Below, piece by piece: positions 35,184-42,807 of a stretch of 64,000 nt of DNA; position 1 is the stretch's first letter, and every line of letters starts with the position of its first letter. The notes beneath the pieces are model-generated. The model saw only the letters and a program-made list of their open reading frames with translations. It was not told the origin of the DNA and ran no database searches. The DNA is from Mangrovimonas sp. ST2L15 (lineage in GTDB: Bacteria; Bacteroidota; Bacteroidia; Flavobacteriales; Flavobacteriaceae): contig NZ_LBIQ01000030.1 in assembly GCF_001280515.1 (NCBI RefSeq), forward strand, positions 992,001 through 1,056,000, in the 5' to 3' direction. A program made the position numbers and the translations under genes.

Positions 35184-36394
35184 TGAAGTATTTTGATGTC
35201 ATTGTAGTTGGAGGCGGTGCGGCAGGTTTTTTTGCTGCTATTAATTTAGCGGAGTTGAATCCTAAACTTTCCGTAGCCATTTTAGAAAAAAATAAAGAAG
35301 GCCTTCAAAAGGTTAAAATTTCTGGAGGGGGACGATGCAACGTCACCCATGCTGAATTTATCCCTTCAGAGTTGGTGACGCATTATCCAAGAGGGGAGAA
35401 GGAATTATTAGGGCCGTTTCATAGTTTTATGACCGGAGATACGATTGAATGGTTTGAAAAAAGAGGTGTAACCCTTAAAATTGAAGAGGATGGCCGAATG
35501 TTTCCAGAATCCGATTCTTCCCAAACCATTATCGATTGTTTTCTTTCGCAGTCCAAAAAAATGGGTGTCGAAATTTTTTACAAGCAATCATTAGTGAAGG
35601 TTGAAAAGGAACAGGACCTTTTTACACTTGCCACCCAAGATTCCCATTTTACTTGTGAAAAACTTCTAGTTGCTACGGGGAGTAGTGTTAAAACCTGGAA
35701 GTTACTTGAAACATTGGGGCATACAATCATCCCTCCTGTTCCATCTCTTTTTACCTTTAATATCAAAGATGCTCGCATCAATTCCATTCCTGGGGTTGTG
35801 GCTAATAACGTTGAGGTACACATTTTGGATTCCAACTTGTTTTCAGAGGGGCCCTTATTGGTTACCCATTGGGGTTTGAGTGCTCCTGCAGTTCTTAAGC
35901 TTTCTGCCTTTGGAGCTTTGGAATTGGCTAATAGAGATTACAAATTTAAAATTGAAATCAACTTTATAAGGCAGTCTTTGGAAGAAACAATTGATCATTT
36001 AAAGGAATTTAAGTTACAATTAGCTAAAAAATTAGTCCATAAACAATCCTTATTTGATTTACCCAAAAGACTGTGGAAGCAATTGGTATTAGCAGCAGGA
36101 ATAAATGAGGATGAAAAGTGGGCAGATCTTACCAAAGTTCAAATGGAGAACTTGAGTGAGCAATTAACGCGAGCTCAATTTCAGGTTGATGGCAAAAGCA
36201 CATTTAAGGAAGAGTTTGTGACTGCGGGAGGGGTAGATTTAAAAGAAATCAATTTTAAAACTTTTGAAAGTAAGATTGTAAAGAATCTCTATCTGGCCGG
36301 TGAAGTAATTAATGTGGATGCTATTACAGGAGGGTTTAATTTTCAGAATGCTTGGACAGGAGGTTTTCTGGCAGCTAAAGCCATGTCACAATGA
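35183..36394 (+). CDS. FAD-dependent flavoprotein, HI0933/YhiN family
   Basis: Putative oxidoreductase of 403 residues. The N-terminal dinucleotide-binding fold reads DVIVVGGGAAGFFAAINLAE (residues 4-23). The family segment VKISGGGRCNVTHAE and the C-terminal FAD-contacting LYLAGEVINVDAITGGFNFQNAWTGG region are clear. Members of this family are flavoproteins mostly without a defined physiological substrate; some gut relatives act on bile-acid intermediates, which is not suggested here. It overlaps its neighbours on both sides (TAATG, ATGA). Confidence 0.9.
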   Translation: MKYFDVIVVGGGAAGFFAAINLAELNPKLSVAILEKNKEGLQKVKISGGGRCNVTHAEFIPSELVTHYPRGEKELLGPFHSFMTGDTIEWFEKRGVTLKIEEDGRMFPESDSSQTIIDCFLSQSKKMGVEIFYKQSLVKVEKEQDLFTLATQDSHFTCEKLLVATGSSVKTWKLLETLGHTIIPPVPSLFTFNIKDARINSIPGVVANNVEVHILDSNLFSEGPLLVTHWGLSAPAVLKLSAFGALELANRDYKFKIEINFIRQSLEETIDHLKEFKLQLAKKLVHKQSLFDLPKRLWKQLVLAAGINEDEKWADLTKVQMENLSEQLTRAQFQVDGKSTFKEEFVTAGGVDLKEINFKTFESKIVKNLYLAGEVINVDAITGGFNFQNAWTGGFLAAKAMSQ

Positions 36395-36924
36395 AACAGT
36401 ATATTGTCTTACTTCGCGGAATTAATGTGGGCGGACAAAAGAAAGTCCCTATGGCCGATTTGCGTCAAATACTTGCCGAAGCTAAGTTTGAAGAGGTTCG
36501 CACTTACATCCAAAGTGGGAATGTGATATTGAAAACCAATTTAAACGATTCAAAAAGCGTATCGGCTAAAGTCGCTCACGTCATAAAAAACCATTTCGGA
36601 TTTGAGGTTGAGGTTCTGAGTAAAACTAGAGAAGAGTTGGAGGAAATTTTTAATAATTGTCCGTTTCCTCAAGAACAAAAGGAAAAGAGTTACTTCATGA
36701 TGTTGTTTGCAGAAGCCAATAAAGAATTAGTGCTCGAAGTTTCAAAGATTTCATTTCCAAACGAAGCATTTATTATAAAATCAGAATGCATTTACATGTA
36801 TTCGGGAATTGGTTACGGGAAATCCAAGCTGAACAACAATTTCTTTGAGCGAAAATTGAAGATATCTGCTACTGCTAGAAACTACAATACCATGCAAAAG
36901 TTGTTATCTTTGTCAGCAGATTAA
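36391..36924 (+). CDS. DUF1697 family protein
   Basis: Protein of 177 residues of the DUF1697 family, recognised by the start KQYIVLLRGINVGGQKKVPM, then YIQSGNVILKT and the final TARNYNTMQKLLSL. No biochemical function is established for the family that I can rely on. It overlaps the flavoprotein by 4 bp and lies 6 bp before the mevalonate decarboxylase gene, so it is part of the same transcript. Confidence 0.88.
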   Translation: MKQYIVLLRGINVGGQKKVPMADLRQILAEAKFEEVRTYIQSGNVILKTNLNDSKSVSAKVAHVIKNHFGFEVEVLSKTREELEEIFNNCPFPQEQKEKSYFMMLFAEANKELVLEVSKISFPNEAFIIKSECIYMYSGIGYGKSKLNNNFFERKLKISATARNYNTMQKLLSLSAD

Positions 36925-36930
36925 AAGAAC

Positions 36931-38016
36931 ATGACCGAACAAGAATTCATTCCAGCTTCTTATTTCAAAACAATAGAAAAGGGAGTTGTAACTTGGGAAT
37001 CGCCCAGTAATATTGCCTTAGTGAAATATTGGGGTAAAAAGCCCAATCAGATTCCTGAAAACCCTTCCATAAGCTTTACACTGAATCATTGTAAAACAAT
37101 CACCGAATTGACTTATGAGAAAAAGAATAGTGATGGAAGTTTTTCATTTGAGGTTTTATTGGATGGTGTTCAAAAGGATAGTTTCAAGCCGAAAATTGAA
37201 GTGTTTTTTGATAGGGTAGAATCATATTTGCCTTTTTTGAAAGATTACCATTTTCAAATCGAAACTAAAAACACCTTTCCTCATAGTTCGGGAATAGCTT
37301 CCTCGGCATCTGGAATGAGTGCTTTGGCCTTGTGTTTAATGAGCTTAGAAAAACAACTTCTAGGGGATGCTATCGATGATGCGTATTTTAATGAAAAAGC
37401 CTCGTTTTTAGCAAGACTGGGTTCGGGGTCAGCTTGCAGAAGTATTGAAGGTGATTTAGTGGTTTGGGGTGAAACGCCATCAATCGAGGGGAGTTCTGAT
37501 TTATTTGGAATGAGATACCCTTATGAAGTGCATGCCGTTTTCAAAGAATATCAAGATACTATTTTGTTGATAGATAAAGGGGAAAAGCAGGTAAGTAGTA
37601 CAGTAGGTCACAATTTAATGCATGGACACCCATATGCTTTAAATAGATTCTCTCAAGCCCATGACCATATGAAATCTTTAAAAACGATTTTGAAGGCTGG
37701 AGATTTAGATGGTTTTATTTCACTGGTAGAAAGTGAAGCCTTGACCCTGCATGCGATGATGATGACCAGTATGCCTTATTTTATATTGATGAAACCAAAA
37801 ACCTTAGAGGTTATCAATAAGATTTGGGAGTTCAGAAAAAATACCGGATTGCCTATCAGTTTTACATTGGACGCTGGTGCTAATGTGCATGTATTATATC
37901 CTAAAAGTGAGTCAGTTGAAATTTTAAAATTTATTGAAAACGAGTTAGTTGCATATTGTCAAAACGAACAATATATTTGCGACCAAATAGGATTTGGTGC
38001 AAACCAAATTAAATAA
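36931..38016 (+). CDS. mvaD: Diphosphomevalonate decarboxylase
   Basis: GHMP-family enzyme of 361 residues that converts mevalonate diphosphate to isopentenyl diphosphate using ATP. The substrate-contacting segment SPSNIALVKYWGKK lies at the N-terminus (about 21-34), the GHMP loop reads PHSSGIASSASGMSALA, and the catalytic-Asp region is near SFTLDAGANVHVLY. The mevalonate route is the usual isoprenoid pathway of Flavobacteriia. A kinase of the same family follows 35 bp later. Confidence 0.93.
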   Translation: MTEQEFIPASYFKTIEKGVVTWESPSNIALVKYWGKKPNQIPENPSISFTLNHCKTITELTYEKKNSDGSFSFEVLLDGVQKDSFKPKIEVFFDRVESYLPFLKDYHFQIETKNTFPHSSGIASSASGMSALALCLMSLEKQLLGDAIDDAYFNEKASFLARLGSGSACRSIEGDLVVWGETPSIEGSSDLFGMRYPYEVHAVFKEYQDTILLIDKGEKQVSSTVGHNLMHGHPYALNRFSQAHDHMKSLKTILKAGDLDGFISLVESEALTLHAMMMTSMPYFILMKPKTLEVINKIWEFRKNTGLPISFTLDAGANVHVLYPKSESVEILKFIENELVAYCQNEQYICDQIGFGANQIK

Positions 38017-38051
38017 TTATACGTATCTTTATCTAGTAACGCGCTTTTTAC

Positions 38052-38981
38052 ATGAAAGGACCTTTATTTTACTCTAAAATACTACTCTTTGGTGAATATG
38101 GAATTATTAAAGATTCCAAAGGGTTATCTATCCCCTACAATTTTTATAACGGGGCGTTAAAAGTGACACAAACTCCTTCAGAAGAATCGGTAAAATCCAA
38201 TCAAAGTTTAAAACGTTTTGCTGATTATTTGCAGAATGTCAATCCAGAATTGGTGACTTTTGATATTGAAGCTTTAAAAAGAGATGTGGAAGCGGGAATG
38301 TATTTTGATTCTTCCATCCCACAAGGTTATGGAGTAGGAAGTAGTGGTGCACTTGTAGCTGCTATTTATGACCAATATGCCAAGGATAAAATCACCGTAT
38401 TGGAAAATTTAACCAGAGATAAATTATTACGATTAAAGACCATTTTTTCTGAAATGGAATCTTTTTTCCACGGAAAATCTTCTGGATTAGATCCGTTAAA
38501 TAGTTATTTAAGTATTCCAATTTTAATCAATTCAAAAGATAATATTGAAGCTACAGGTATTCCTAGCCAAAAAGCAGATGGTAAAGGAGCTGTGTTCTTA
38601 ATTGATAGTGGTGTTGTTGGAGAAACAGCCCCAATGGTAGGCATTTTTATGGAAAACATGAAGCAGGAAGGTTTTCGCAAAATGTTAAAAGACCAGTTTA
38701 TCAAGCATACAGATGCTTGTGTAGAAGATTTTTTGAATGGAGATGTCAAGTCGCTTTTTAAGAATACCAAGCAACTATCTAAAGTCGTTTTAAGTCATTT
38801 TAAACCAATGATTCCAAAGCAATTTCATGATCTGTGGAAGAAAGGATTGGAAACAAACGACTATTATTTGAAACTCTGTGGTTCTGGTGGTGGAGGCTAT
38901 ATTTTGGGATTTGCCGAGGATTTTGAAAAAGCTAAATTAGCTTTAAAAGATTATAGATTGGAAGTCGTTTACAACTTTTAA
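38052..38981 (+). CDS. Mevalonate kinase-like GHMP kinase
   Basis: GHMP kinase of 309 residues, most likely mevalonate kinase. The N-terminus KILLFGEYGIIKDSKGLSIP matches the substrate-binding strand. The ATP loop is SIPQGYGVGSSGALVAA, and the GKSSGLDPLNSYLSIP segment holds the catalytic aspartate. The C-terminal motif LKLCGSGGGGYILGF is complete. Its place right after mvaD supports a mevalonate-pathway role. Phosphomevalonate kinase is a less likely alternative. Confidence 0.88.
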   Translation: MKGPLFYSKILLFGEYGIIKDSKGLSIPYNFYNGALKVTQTPSEESVKSNQSLKRFADYLQNVNPELVTFDIEALKRDVEAGMYFDSSIPQGYGVGSSGALVAAIYDQYAKDKITVLENLTRDKLLRLKTIFSEMESFFHGKSSGLDPLNSYLSIPILINSKDNIEATGIPSQKADGKGAVFLIDSGVVGETAPMVGIFMENMKQEGFRKMLKDQFIKHTDACVEDFLNGDVKSLFKNTKQLSKVVLSHFKPMIPKQFHDLWKKGLETNDYYLKLCGSGGGGYILGFAEDFEKAKLALKDYRLEVVYNF

Positions 38982-38995
38982 TACTCAGTCACTTT

Positions 38996-39121
38996 ATGGA
39001 CACATTCATTCATAAATTTTCAATCGGGTTATTCATTTGGCAGGCACTGTTGTTTTTGTTTCTAGCCTTGATGGTTTTTTTATGTTTTAAATTATTTAAA
39101 CGGATACTCAAAAAAGCATAA
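38996..39121 (+). CDS. 41-residue single-span membrane protein
   Basis: A short open frame begins at ATG 38996, 14 bp after the kinase gene, and ends 6 bp before the UbiA-type gene. The product has an amphipathic N-terminus (MDTFIHKFSIG), one long hydrophobic segment (about residues 11-31, with IWQALLFLFLALMVFLCF) and a lysine/arginine-rich end (KLFKRILKKA). This is a normal inside-positive, single-pass topology. It fills the only gap in the operon in the right phase and spacing, so I consider it real. I do not recognise a family; a partner of the neighbouring membrane prenyltransferase is a guess. Confidence 0.6.
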   Translation: MDTFIHKFSIGLFIWQALLFLFLALMVFLCFKLFKRILKKA

Positions 39122-39127
39122 GCAATT

Positions 39128-40039
39128 ATGCTTTCTCGCCGACAAAAACATATACTTCTTAAGTTTTTCAGTATGTTCTCCGTAATCAGGGGGTATAATA
39201 TATTGGCCATTGTTGTGGCTCAATATTTAGCTTCCGTATATATTATGGCGCATGACAAACCATTGAAAGATGTGGTGTTTGATTGGAATTTATTGATGTT
39301 GGTCCTCGCTTCAGCATCAGCCATTGCGGGTGGTTATATAATTAATAATTTTTATGACTCTGAAAAAGATCTAATTAATCGACCTCAAAAATCCATGTTG
39401 GATCGCCTGGTAAGCCAGAATACCAAATTGTCATTCTATTTTGTGCTTAATTTTTTGACGGTTATTTTAGCGAGTGCCGTATCCTTTAGAGCGGTGGTCT
39501 TTTTTTCGGCTTATATTTTTGGAATCTGGTTTTATTCCCATAAGCTTAAAAAAATCCCTTTTGTAGGGAATCTGGTTTCTGCAACCTTGACAATCACCCC
39601 ATTTTTTGTCGTATTTATTTACTACAAGAATTTTGAACACGTCATTTTTGTCCATGCTATGTTTCTGTTTTTGGTGATTTCCATGAGGGAATTAGTCAAG
39701 GATTTGGAAAACCTTAAAGGTGATATAGCCCAAAACTATCGAACCATTCCTGTAGTGTTTGGAGAAAAAACGTCCAAAATTATGCTGGCTATATTGGCAG
39801 CCTTAACGTTGATTCCCGCCATGTTGTTGATTTTTAAATATCATGTAGGACGAATGAACTATTATTTTTACTTAAGTATTTTACTTTTGGTAATCTTTCA
39901 ATTATTGGTTTGGATGTCAAAACGTAAGCTGCATTATTTGGTACTTCATAATATCTTGAAATTTATTATTCTGGCGGGAGTTGCTAGTATTCCTTTGATA
40001 GATGTGTCTATCTTGTTAAATAAAATCCCAAGCATTTGA
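39128..40039 (+). CDS. UbiA-family prenyltransferase
   Basis: Polytopic membrane enzyme of 303 residues with eight or nine hydrophobic segments. The first aspartate-rich motif reads NNFYDSEKDLINRPQKS (about residues 80-96), and the second region reads RELVKDLENLKGDIAQNYRTIP. These bind prenyl diphosphate through magnesium. Similar flavobacterial proteins are often labelled geranylgeranylglycerol-phosphate geranylgeranyltransferase, but the acceptor cannot be told from sequence. It follows mevalonate genes, which would supply the prenyl donor. Confidence 0.9.
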   Translation: MLSRRQKHILLKFFSMFSVIRGYNILAIVVAQYLASVYIMAHDKPLKDVVFDWNLLMLVLASASAIAGGYIINNFYDSEKDLINRPQKSMLDRLVSQNTKLSFYFVLNFLTVILASAVSFRAVVFFSAYIFGIWFYSHKLKKIPFVGNLVSATLTITPFFVVFIYYKNFEHVIFVHAMFLFLVISMRELVKDLENLKGDIAQNYRTIPVVFGEKTSKIMLAILAALTLIPAMLLIFKYHVGRMNYYFYLSILLLVIFQLLVWMSKRKLHYLVLHNILKFIILAGVASIPLIDVSILLNKIPSI

Positions 40040-40067
40040 TTAAGCGGGTAATTATCCTATATCTTTG
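40035..40067 (+). promoter_or_regulatory. Promoter of the RluB-like gene
   Basis: TTTG (40035-40038), 21 nt and TATCTTTG (40060-40067) form a full match to the Bacteroidota promoter consensus, ending 15 nt before the ATG at 40083. The -33 element overlaps the stop of the preceding gene. Confidence 0.75.
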
Positions 40068-40082
40068 CATAAAATTTTAACC

Positions 40083-40961
40083 ATGAGCAGAAAGCAAGGA
40101 ACAAGCGGAAAAGGAAAACCATCAGGTAGAGGTCAAAGACATGGCGGTGGGAATAATAGGTCAGGTAGAGGTGGTAGTGCTTCAGGAGGAAAGAGTTTTG
40201 CTCGCGGGAATGCCCCTATAAAAAAACAAAACAACACCAAACCTTCTGGGAACCCGGATGAAGTACGGTTGAATAAATATATTTCAAATTCAGGAATCTG
40301 TTCAAGAAGGGAAGCAGATGAGCATATAGCTCTTGGGTTGGTTACGGTAAATGGCAAGGTGATTACCGAAATGGGGTATAAGGTGAAGTTGGAGGACGAA
40401 GTAAAATATGATGGAGCCCGTATTTATCCTGAGAAAAAAGCCTATGTTCTTTTGAACAAACCAAAAGGATTTGCTACTACTACAAGTGACCAAAAAGATA
40501 AAACTGTAATGGACCTAGTTGCAAATGCTACCAATGCTAAAATTAAGCCTATAGGAAGGTTAGGAAGAAATTCTACTGGTCTGCTTTTGTTTACAAATGA
40601 TGATTCCATAACCAAAAAATTCACTAGTTCCAAAACAGGTGTTCCAAGATTATTTCAAATAGAACTTGATAAAAATTTGAAGTATGAAGACTTCAAAAAA
40701 ATTGAAGAAGGTTTAACTATTGATGGAAAGGATGTCACTGTTGAGGAAATTAGTTTTATTGACGGTCAGGCTCACAATCAAATTGGATTAAAAATTAAGA
40801 ATATTGGTAACTCCATTATCAGGAATATTTTTGATCATTTGGGTTACAACATTATCAAAGTAGATTGTGTAGCTATTGCACACCTAACTAAAAAAGATAT
40901 TCCTAGAGGATATTGGAAACATTTGACTGAACAGGAAGTCAACTTGTTGAAAATGTTATAG
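40083..40961 (+). CDS. RluB/RsuA-family pseudouridine synthase homologue lacking catalytic residues
   Basis: Protein of 292 residues. The N-terminal tail (1-45) is rich in Gly, Arg and Ser. An S4 RNA-binding domain follows (about 60-115, RLNKYISNSGICSRREADEHI), then a pseudouridine-synthase fold. Catalytic motif I, normally GRLD, reads GRLG (158-161), so the essential Asp is Gly161. The conserved Tyr of motif II is Phe191 (RLFQIELD). The basic motif III, normally like G-R/K-N-R-x-V-R-R, reads IGNSIIRNIFDHLG (241-254). The frame is intact. The ATG at 40083 follows a good promoter; a TTG at 40065 overlaps it and is rejected. RNA binding without modification is the likely remaining activity. Confidence 0.88.
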   Translation: MSRKQGTSGKGKPSGRGQRHGGGNNRSGRGGSASGGKSFARGNAPIKKQNNTKPSGNPDEVRLNKYISNSGICSRREADEHIALGLVTVNGKVITEMGYKVKLEDEVKYDGARIYPEKKAYVLLNKPKGFATTTSDQKDKTVMDLVANATNAKIKPIGRLGRNSTGLLLFTNDDSITKKFTSSKTGVPRLFQIELDKNLKYEDFKKIEEGLTIDGKDVTVEEISFIDGQAHNQIGLKIKNIGNSIIRNIFDHLGYNIIKVDCVAIAHLTKKDIPRGYWKHLTEQEVNLLKML

Positions 40962-41069
40962 TTAATAGTTTTTATTTTTTTTTAAAAAATCCTTTTAAAT
41001 TTAATTTTTTATAGTTCATTTGCAGAAGTTTTTTAGCTGAACAATTTGAAATCTGTTTGTACGTTCGGG

Positions 41070-41100
41070 CTTTTGAAAAATAGGGAGTCATATTCAAAAG
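41070..41100 (+). other. Perfect 8-bp stem-loop in the decarboxylase leader
   Basis: CTTTTGAA (41070-41077) pairs with TTCAAAAG (41093-41100) around a 15-nt loop AAATAGGGAGTCATA. No T-tract follows, so it is not a terminator. Confidence 0.45.
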
Positions 41101-41158
41101 TAACTCAAAGATTGGGAAACCGAATTTTAAAGCTAACTTCCGTAAATATGAACCTTTC

Positions 41159-41193
41159 TAGTCGAAACCTCTTTGGGTTTGTTGCAACGACTA
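41159..41193 (+). other. Nested stem-loop in the decarboxylase leader
   Basis: An outer stem TAGTCG (41159-41164) with CGACTA (41188-41193) encloses an inner stem AAACC with GGTTT and a single-stranded GTTGCAA stretch. It covers most of a 21-residue open frame. Confidence 0.4.
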
Positions 41194-41288
41194 TTGTACC
41201 TCTTTTGGTTTAATATTCTTTATTTATTGTTAATTTCATGGTGAGTTAATATATAATTCACAATTTTAAATTTTTCAAAAAATAAGTA

Positions 41289-42689
41289 ATGAATACCAAA
41301 TACGTAGATTTAATAGATCAGACTTTTTATTTCCCCCAAGAAGAATTTACCTTAGATGGTAATTACTTGAGATTCCATGATATTGATTTGAAAAAATTAG
41401 TTGAGGAATATGGGGCTCCTTTAAAATTCACTTATTTGCCTCAGATATCAAATAATATCAATAGAGCCAAAGGGTGGTTTGCTAAATCCATTAAAAACCA
41501 TAATTATAAAGGGAAGTATAATTATTGCTATTGTACTAAGAGTTCCCATTTTAAGTATGTTTTGGATGAAGCTCTAAAAAATGATATCCATATTGAAACA
41601 TCTTCGGCCTTTGATATTGATATCGTAGAGAATTTGAAACGAGAGGGGAAAATCACAGATAAAACCTTTGTGATTTGCAATGGCTTTAAACGGGCTCAAT
41701 ATGTTAGCAATATTGCTAGATTGATTAACGAAGGCCACAAGAATTGCGTCCCCATTATCGATAACTATGAAGAAATTGACTTGCTTTCAGATGAAATCAA
41801 TGGCAAGTTTAAGGTAGGAATAAGAATAGCTTCTGAGGAAGAACCTAAATTTGAATTTTATACATCAAGATTAGGAATCGGATATAAGAACATTGTTCCA
41901 TTTTATAAGAATCAAATCCAAGAGAATAAGAAAGTCGAACTGAAAATGCTCCACTTTTTTATTAATACAGGAATTCGTGACAATGCTTACTATTGGAACG
42001 AACTTAACAAATGTTTACGGGTTTATGTCAACTTGAAAAAAATCTGTCCGACGTTGGATAGCTTGAACATAGGTGGTGGATTCCCAATTAAAAACTCTTT
42101 GGCGTTTGATTTTGATTACGCCTATATGGTTGATGAAATTATCAACCAAATCAAGATAGCTTGTGATGAAGCAGAGGTAGATGTGCCCAATATATTTACA
42201 GAATTTGGAAGCTTCACTGTAGGTGAAAGTGGAGGTGCTATTTATGAGGTGCTATATCAAAAACAGCAAAATGATCGGGAGAAATGGAATATGATCAATT
42301 CTTCTTTCATTACAACCTTGCCAGACACATGGGCGATTAATAAGAGGTTTGTCATGTTGCCCATAAATAGGTGGAACGAAAGCTATGAAAGGGTTTTATT
42401 GGGAGGGTTGACTTGTGATAGTGATGACTATTATAACAGTGAACAACATGTAAATGCCATTTATTTACCCAAGTATAACAAGGATAAGCCTTTATATATT
42501 GGCTTTTTCAATACAGGAGCTTATCAGGAAACTATTGGAGGTTTTGGAGGGTTACAGCACTGTTTAATACCATCTCCAAAGCATCTTTTAATAGATAAGG
42601 ACGAGGATGGTAACATTACAACCCAATTGTTTAGTGAACAGCAAAAAAGTGAAGACCTATTAAAAATATTGGGTTATGATGGGAAATAA
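41289..42689 (+). CDS. speA: PLP-dependent fold-III decarboxylase, arginine decarboxylase-like
   Basis: Pyridoxal-phosphate enzyme of 466 residues in the ornithine/diaminopimelate/arginine decarboxylase group. The PLP lysine is Lys84 in YCYCTKSSHF. The glycine loop NIGGGFPIKNS binds the cofactor phosphate, and the C-terminal GGLTCDSDDYY holds the Cys-Asp pair of the second active-site half. Flavobacterial homologues are annotated as arginine decarboxylase, making agmatine for polyamine synthesis; the substrate is not proven by sequence alone. A deoxyhypusine-synthase-like gene follows, which supports polyamine metabolism. The 5' leader is unusually long and structured. Confidence 0.85.
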   Translation: MNTKYVDLIDQTFYFPQEEFTLDGNYLRFHDIDLKKLVEEYGAPLKFTYLPQISNNINRAKGWFAKSIKNHNYKGKYNYCYCTKSSHFKYVLDEALKNDIHIETSSAFDIDIVENLKREGKITDKTFVICNGFKRAQYVSNIARLINEGHKNCVPIIDNYEEIDLLSDEINGKFKVGIRIASEEEPKFEFYTSRLGIGYKNIVPFYKNQIQENKKVELKMLHFFINTGIRDNAYYWNELNKCLRVYVNLKKICPTLDSLNIGGGFPIKNSLAFDFDYAYMVDEIINQIKIACDEAEVDVPNIFTEFGSFTVGESGGAIYEVLYQKQQNDREKWNMINSSFITTLPDTWAINKRFVMLPINRWNESYERVLLGGLTCDSDDYYNSEQHVNAIYLPKYNKDKPLYIGFFNTGAYQETIGGFGGLQHCLIPSPKHLLIDKDEDGNITTQLFSEQQKSEDLLKILGYDGK

Positions 42690-42704
42690 TTTGCTTCAAT
42701 TTGG

Positions 42705-42724
42705 AAGCTTTTAGCCAAAAGCTT
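42705..42724. other. Hairpin between decarboxylase and DHS-like gene
   Basis: AAGCTTTT, loop AGCC, AAAAGCTT is a perfect 8-bp stem 16 bp after the decarboxylase stop. It is followed by TTGCAG rather than a T-run, so termination would be weak; partial termination or RNA stabilisation is possible. Confidence 0.45.
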
Positions 42725-42807
42725 TTGCAGATTAATAAGTTTCGTTTTAAATTTCATGAAACGTTAAAGTAAGTTTAGATTATACTAATTAAGTAAAACA
42801 TAAGAAA

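Larger units (their letters stand above)
40962..41288 (+). other. 327-bp intergenic region, probable long structured leader of the decarboxylase gene
   Basis: No long gene is present. The first 60 bases are very A/T-rich. Two stem-loops follow (41070-41100 and 41159-41193), and a 21-residue open frame (41148-41213, MNLSSRNLFGFVATTIVPLL plus V) overlaps the second. I do not recognise a known riboswitch class. Confidence 0.4.
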
